Part shown: positions 7,803-10,236 of the stretch, piece by piece
Position numbering within the stretch: the first letter of the stretch is position 1
Layout: every line of letters starts with the position of its first letter
Source: Spirochaetaceae bacterium
GTDB taxonomy: Bacteria > Spirochaetota > Spirochaetia > Spirochaetales_E > Spirochaetaceae_B
Length of the DNA: 10,236 nt
Assembly (NCBI GenBank): GCA_003249275.1
Contig: QKJO01000165.1
Coordinates: 1 to 10,236, forward strand
Direction: 5' to 3'
Program-made: the position numbers and the translations under genes
The notes under the pieces: generated by a model
Databases searched by the model: none
Told to the model about the DNA's origin: nothing
Seen by the model: the letters and a program-made list of their open reading frames with translations, nothing else

Positions 7803-7823
7803 AAACTTGCCGACAGCAAGTTT
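7803..7823 (+). promoter_or_regulatory. Short perfect hairpin upstream of motA
   Basis: AAACTTGC (7803-7810) and GCAAGTTT (7816-7823) form a perfect 8-bp stem with loop CGACA. G7802 and T7824 could add a wobble pair. It ends 13 nt before the motA Shine-Dalgarno. The four T residues at 7821-7824 are mostly part of the stem and no longer T-run follows, so it is at best a weak terminator or attenuator. It could instead protect the motA-side mRNA or shape ribosome access. Confidence 0.55.
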
Positions 7824-7836
7824 TGAAAGCGAATTT

Positions 7837-7841
7837 AGGAG
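7837..7841 (+). promoter_or_regulatory. Ribosome binding site that fixes the motA start
   Basis: AGGAG lies 10 nt before the ATG at 7852. This choice places the start at MDIATIGGLFGG, the expected MotA N-terminus running straight into the first membrane helix. The frame is open back to a GTG at 7759, but that extension would run through two hairpins and encode 31 residues with no MotA character. Confidence 0.8.
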
Positions 7842-7851
7842 TAGTCTTTTC

Positions 7852-8628
7852 ATGGATATCGCAACAATAGGTGGATTATTCGGCGGATTATTGCTGATCG
7901 TAGGATCGATTATAGCAGCCGGTAATGCCATGTCCCTGTACCTGGACGTGGCATCGGTTATCATCGTTATTTTCGGCTCCTTTGCCGCAATGATCGCAGC
8001 GAATCCCATGCAGAGAGCTCTGGGATTTACCAAGTATCTGAACATCGTTATGAATGTCCAGGTCTACAACAAGGAAGCCATCATAACCCAGCTTGTCACT
8101 TTTGCGGACAATGCCCGTAAAGAGGGACTTCTCTCCCTTGATGATGCCCTCAATGATGTGGAGGATGATTTCCTCAGAGGCGGTCTGAGACTGGTCGTGG
8201 ATGGAACAGACCCCGACGTGATCAAGAAGATCCTCTATGGAAATGTTTCAATGATCGAATCACGGCACCAGGACGGTATCGACTTTTTTGGAAACTGGGC
8301 CAAGATCGCACCGGCATTCGGAATGATCGGAACCCTTCTGGGACTCATCGGTATGATGGCCAACCTGGAAGATACAGCCTCGATCGGTCCCAACATGGCT
8401 GTTGCCCTTATTACAACGTTGTACGGATCGGTTTTTGCCAACCTTGTCCTCATGCCTATACAGATCAAACTGGAAGACAGAAACAAGGATGAAATGCTGG
8501 TCAAGGAGATTATGGTTCAGGGAATCCTTTCTATTCAGTCGGGAGATAACCCCCGAATTCTTGAAGATAAGCTCTACACCTATCTGCCCCCGTCAGAACG
8601 GCCTCAGAAGGGCGGAGCAGGTGAATAG
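7852..8628 (+). CDS. motA: Flagellar motor stator protein MotA
   Basis: MotA forms the ion-channel stator with MotB; five MotA surround two MotB and push on FliG as ions flow. The product is 258 residues, typical of the shorter MotA type seen in spirochetes. Four membrane helices are visible at about 4-23, 31-50, 152-171 and 181-203, with the large cytoplasmic loop between helices 2 and 3. In that loop, Arg89 and Asp97 match the E. coli MotA torque residues Arg90 and Glu98 in position. Pro153 (in KIAPAFGMIGTLLGLIGMM) and Pro180 (in SIGPNMAVALITTLYG) correspond to the two essential channel prolines. The gene starts 103 nt after flbD, one of the two large gaps in the window, and motB follows after 11 nt. 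The coupling ion (proton or sodium) cannot be told from the sequence. Confidence 0.97.
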   Translation: MDIATIGGLFGGLLLIVGSIIAAGNAMSLYLDVASVIIVIFGSFAAMIAANPMQRALGFTKYLNIVMNVQVYNKEAIITQLVTFADNARKEGLLSLDDALNDVEDDFLRGGLRLVVDGTDPDVIKKILYGNVSMIESRHQDGIDFFGNWAKIAPAFGMIGTLLGLIGMMANLEDTASIGPNMAVALITTLYGSVFANLVLMPIQIKLEDRNKDEMLVKEIMVQGILSIQSGDNPRILEDKLYTYLPPSERPQKGGAGE

Positions 8629-8639
8629 GATGAACCGTC

Positions 8640-9374
8640 ATGGCTGATGAAGAGAATAAAAAGTGTCCCAAGTGCGAAGAGGGTGCTGCCGAGTGGATGA
8701 CCACTTACGGCGACATGGTAACCCTCCTTCTCTGTTTCTTTGTTATCCTGATGAATCCGGAAACCATTGAGGGGGCCCGTATGGAGCTCATCATGGTTTC
8801 CTTTAATGGTTTAGGGCCTCTTCAGGGAGGAAATACCCTGGATGTGGGAGAGCTGGCGGAGCTGGGAAACAACATCATGGCCATGCCCTCCACCAAGAGA
8901 GCGAGAGGTCTGGACAAGGCCAGACAGACAGCTGTGTCCATGTTCAAACCGGAAATCAAGAGCAAGCAGGTCAGGGTCACCGAAGATGAAAGAGGGGTAG
9001 TGATCACACTGGCTTCGGATGCTTTTTTCAGACCGGCCAGTGCGGAAGTGGATATTGAAAGCACCAGGGAAATTCTTCAGAAACTATCCGGTCTGCTTTC
9101 ATCCGACGAACTGGATGACAGAAAGTTCAGAATTGAGGGTCATACTGATGCCAGTCCAACGGATCCGGACGGCCCCTGGCCCAGCAACTGGGAGCTTTCG
9201 GCAGCCCGTTCGGCCAATGTACTTCACTATCTGGTGGATCTGGGTGTGGATGAAGCACAGTTCCAGATAGCCGGTATGTCCGATACGGTTCCGCTGGTTC
9301 CCGATGATACCCCTGAAGGAAGGGCATACAACCGCAGAGTTGATGTTATCGTACTGGCAGAGGCTCATGAATGA
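8640..9374 (+). CDS. motB: Flagellar motor stator protein MotB
   Basis: MotB carries the ion-binding aspartate of the stator and anchors it to peptidoglycan. The product is 244 residues. A short cytoplasmic tail with a Cys-Pro-Lys-Cys pair (residues 9-12) is followed by EWMTTYGDMVTLLLCFFVIL (18-37), the single membrane helix; Asp25 is the conserved ion-carrying residue. Residues about 38-65 hold the plug/linker. The OmpA-like peptidoglycan-binding domain follows, with SDAFFRPASAEV (126-137), GHTDASP (167-173), NWELSAAR (183-190) and NRRVDV (231-236). AGGA at 8627-8630 serves as the ribosome site, 9 nt from the ATG and overlapping the motA stop. All key residues are present, so the MotA/MotB pair looks functional. 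Confidence 0.97.
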   Translation: MADEENKKCPKCEEGAAEWMTTYGDMVTLLLCFFVILMNPETIEGARMELIMVSFNGLGPLQGGNTLDVGELAELGNNIMAMPSTKRARGLDKARQTAVSMFKPEIKSKQVRVTEDERGVVITLASDAFFRPASAEVDIESTREILQKLSGLLSSDELDDRKFRIEGHTDASPTDPDGPWPSNWELSAARSANVLHYLVDLGVDEAQFQIAGMSDTVPLVPDDTPEGRAYNRRVDVIVLAEAHE

Positions 9375-9400
9375 TGGAAAGTTCAGAAATGAGGAAGTGT

Positions 9401-9429
9401 TTGCATAAAACCCTTATATCTGATAAAAT
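9401..9429 (+). promoter_or_regulatory. Possible internal promoter before fliL
   Basis: In the AT-rich 85-nt motB-fliL gap, TAAAAT (9424-9429) matches the housekeeping -10 box at five of six positions. It is preceded by TG at 9421-9422, giving an extended -10. A weak -35 (TTGCAT, 9401-9406, three of six) lies 17 nt upstream; reading TTTGCA at 9400-9405 instead gives four of six with an 18-nt spacer. The overlapping CTGATAA (9420-9426) partly resembles the sigma-28 -10 (CCGATAA), but no TAAA sits at the needed distance. It would add transcription of fliL and the downstream switch genes. This is a pattern match only. Confidence 0.3.
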
Positions 9430-9459
9430 TTGTCTGTTAAATAGGATGCAGGTGATAAT

Positions 9460-10017
9460 ATGGCTGATGATGATATAGAATTAGGAAATGCACTTGACGG
9501 AGGCTCTGCCGATGAGATGGGCGAGTCTAAAAAGAAACGCTTTATCTCGGATAAAATTGCCAGGGTACTTGTCTATATCGTGTCTGGTATCATTGCCATT
9601 CTTTTAACAATCACAATCAGTGTTGTGACGTTCCGCGTCCTGGATAAAGGCAGTGTGAACAGAAGTTTTGCAGAGGTCTCTCAGGCCTATGAGACCATAC
9701 CCGAACCTTATACTTATTACACCCTGATTCCCCAGATCAGAGGAGTGACAAGAGATCAGTCACCCCATTCGGTCATTGTAAAGGTGGATATCGGATACAG
9801 AGAGGGTGACAGTCAGGTTCAGACCGAGCTGGTGGCCCGGACAGCGCAGCTGACGGACATTATCAGAAACTATTTCAGTCAGAAGACGGCTGCCGAGCTG
9901 GCTCCTGAGCGGGAGCATATTATCAAGACTGAACTGAAGGACCTGGTCAACAGGGTTCTCAGTCAGGGAAAGGTTCAGGATATTATTTTTCCGGAATTGC
10001 AGGTTTATGAATTCTAG
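9460..10017 (+). CDS. fliL: Flagellar basal body-associated protein FliL
   Basis: FliL is a single-pass inner-membrane protein that rings or supports the stator units; in Borrelia it affects stator assembly and flagellar orientation. The product is 185 residues. A charged cytoplasmic tail (DDDIE then KKKR at 24-27) is followed by one membrane helix at about 34-60 (ARVLVYIVSGIIAILLTITI and flanks). The periplasmic domain has the FliL pattern: a strand ending in VIVKVDIGYREGD, a long helix with LVARTAQLTDIIRNYFSQKT, and the C-terminal DLVNRVLSQGKVQDIIFPEL, a stomatin-like fold in known structures. AGGTGA (9450-9455) precedes the start. The gene sits between motB and fliM, as in other spirochetes. 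Confidence 0.95.
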   Translation: MADDDIELGNALDGGSADEMGESKKKRFISDKIARVLVYIVSGIIAILLTITISVVTFRVLDKGSVNRSFAEVSQAYETIPEPYTYYTLIPQIRGVTRDQSPHSVIVKVDIGYREGDSQVQTELVARTAQLTDIIRNYFSQKTAAELAPEREHIIKTELKDLVNRVLSQGKVQDIIFPELQVYEF

Positions 10018-10036
10018 GTCATAAAAAGGGGTCAGC

Positions 10037-10236
10037 ATGACAGAAGTTCTGTCACAGGATGAAATAGATCAGCTCTTAACCGCCATTTCCACGGGAGATA
10101 CAGAACCCGAGGAAGCGCAGCAGGTTACCGAGCGGAAGAACATAAGAATCTGGGATTTCAGACGTCCGGATAAATTCTCAAAAGAACAGATTCGTACGGT
10201 CTCATTCATGCATGAGACCTTTGCGCGTTTAACGAC
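10037..10236 (+). CDS. fliM: Flagellar motor switch protein FliM (3' partial)
   Basis: FliM is the middle C-ring protein that receives phosphorylated CheY and flips rotation direction. Only the first 66 full codons are in the window; the frame stays open to the right edge. The N-terminus carries the CheY-P docking peptide LSQDEIDQLL (residues 5-14). After a short acidic linker comes WDFRRPDKFSKEQIRTV, the conserved start of the FliM middle domain, and then HETFARLT. AAGGGG (10026-10031) stands 5 nt before the ATG. The gap to fliL is 19 nt. Family identity is secure despite truncation, and fliY/fliN would be expected next, outside the window. Confidence 0.95.
   Translation, partial: MTEVLSQDEIDQLLTAISTGDTEPEEAQQVTERKNIRIWDFRRPDKFSKEQIRTVSFMHETFARLT

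Noticed and set aside
7803..7824. Intrinsic terminator between flbD and motA
   Set aside because: The stem is AT-rich at its base and the four T residues are mostly inside the stem with no run after it. The operon clearly continues into motA.
8630..8647. Five-codon mini-frame (ATG at 8630) between motA and motB
   Set aside because: It overlaps the motB start and shares its AGGA. It is too short to support as a gene, and motB at 8640 fully explains the ribosome site.
9406..9426. Sigma-28 promoter before fliL (TAAA ... CTGATAA)
   Set aside because: The two boxes are only about 9 nt apart instead of about 15, and the -10 lacks the full CCGATAA.

Overview
The window is one end-to-end run of motility genes, all on the + strand, cut from the long chemotaxis/flagellar operon of a spirochete. 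The gene order fliG-fliH-fliI-fliJ-flbB-fliK-flgD-flgE-flbD-motA-motB-fliL-fliM is the order of the flgB/fla operon known from Treponema and Borrelia. Three further points support a spirochete: a FlbB-type collar protein sits between fliJ and fliK; FlbD lies between flgE and motA; and FlgE carries Lys165 and Cys178, the residues that form the lysinoalanine hook cross-link in Treponema denticola. Base composition looks close to balanced, unlike AT-rich Borrelia, so a free-living Spirochaeta-like lineage or a Treponema relative is more likely. The genus cannot be fixed from this window.

Layout: 2-940 is fliG (5' end missing; rotor/switch). 960-4316 holds the export ATPase group fliH, fliI, fliJ and then flbB. 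4333-7529 holds the hook group: fliK (length control), flgD (hook cap) and flgE (hook). 7545-7748 is the small gene flbD. 7852-9374 holds the stator genes motA and motB. 9460-10017 is fliL (stator-associated), and 10037 to the right edge is the start of fliM (switch protein, CheY-P receiver). Spacing is tight: fliI/fliJ overlap by 26 nt, flgD/flgE by 4 nt, and most other gaps are 1-60 nt with recognisable Shine-Dalgarno sequences.

Together the products build and drive periplasmic flagella. FliH, FliI and FliJ energise export through the type III apparatus. FlgD, FlgE and FliK assemble the hook and measure its length. MotA and MotB push on FliG, FliL and FlbB help place the stators, and FliM with FliG sets rotation direction.

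I see no undescribed gene system; the protein content is a known operon. The most unusual non-coding signal is the 103-nt flbD-motA gap. It holds a long imperfect hairpin (7745-7793, 20 base pairs in 49 nt, with the flbD stop codon in its 5' arm) followed by a second perfect 8-bp hairpin (7803-7823) just before the motA ribosome binding site. The 85-nt motB-fliL gap is AT-rich and carries a possible internal promoter.
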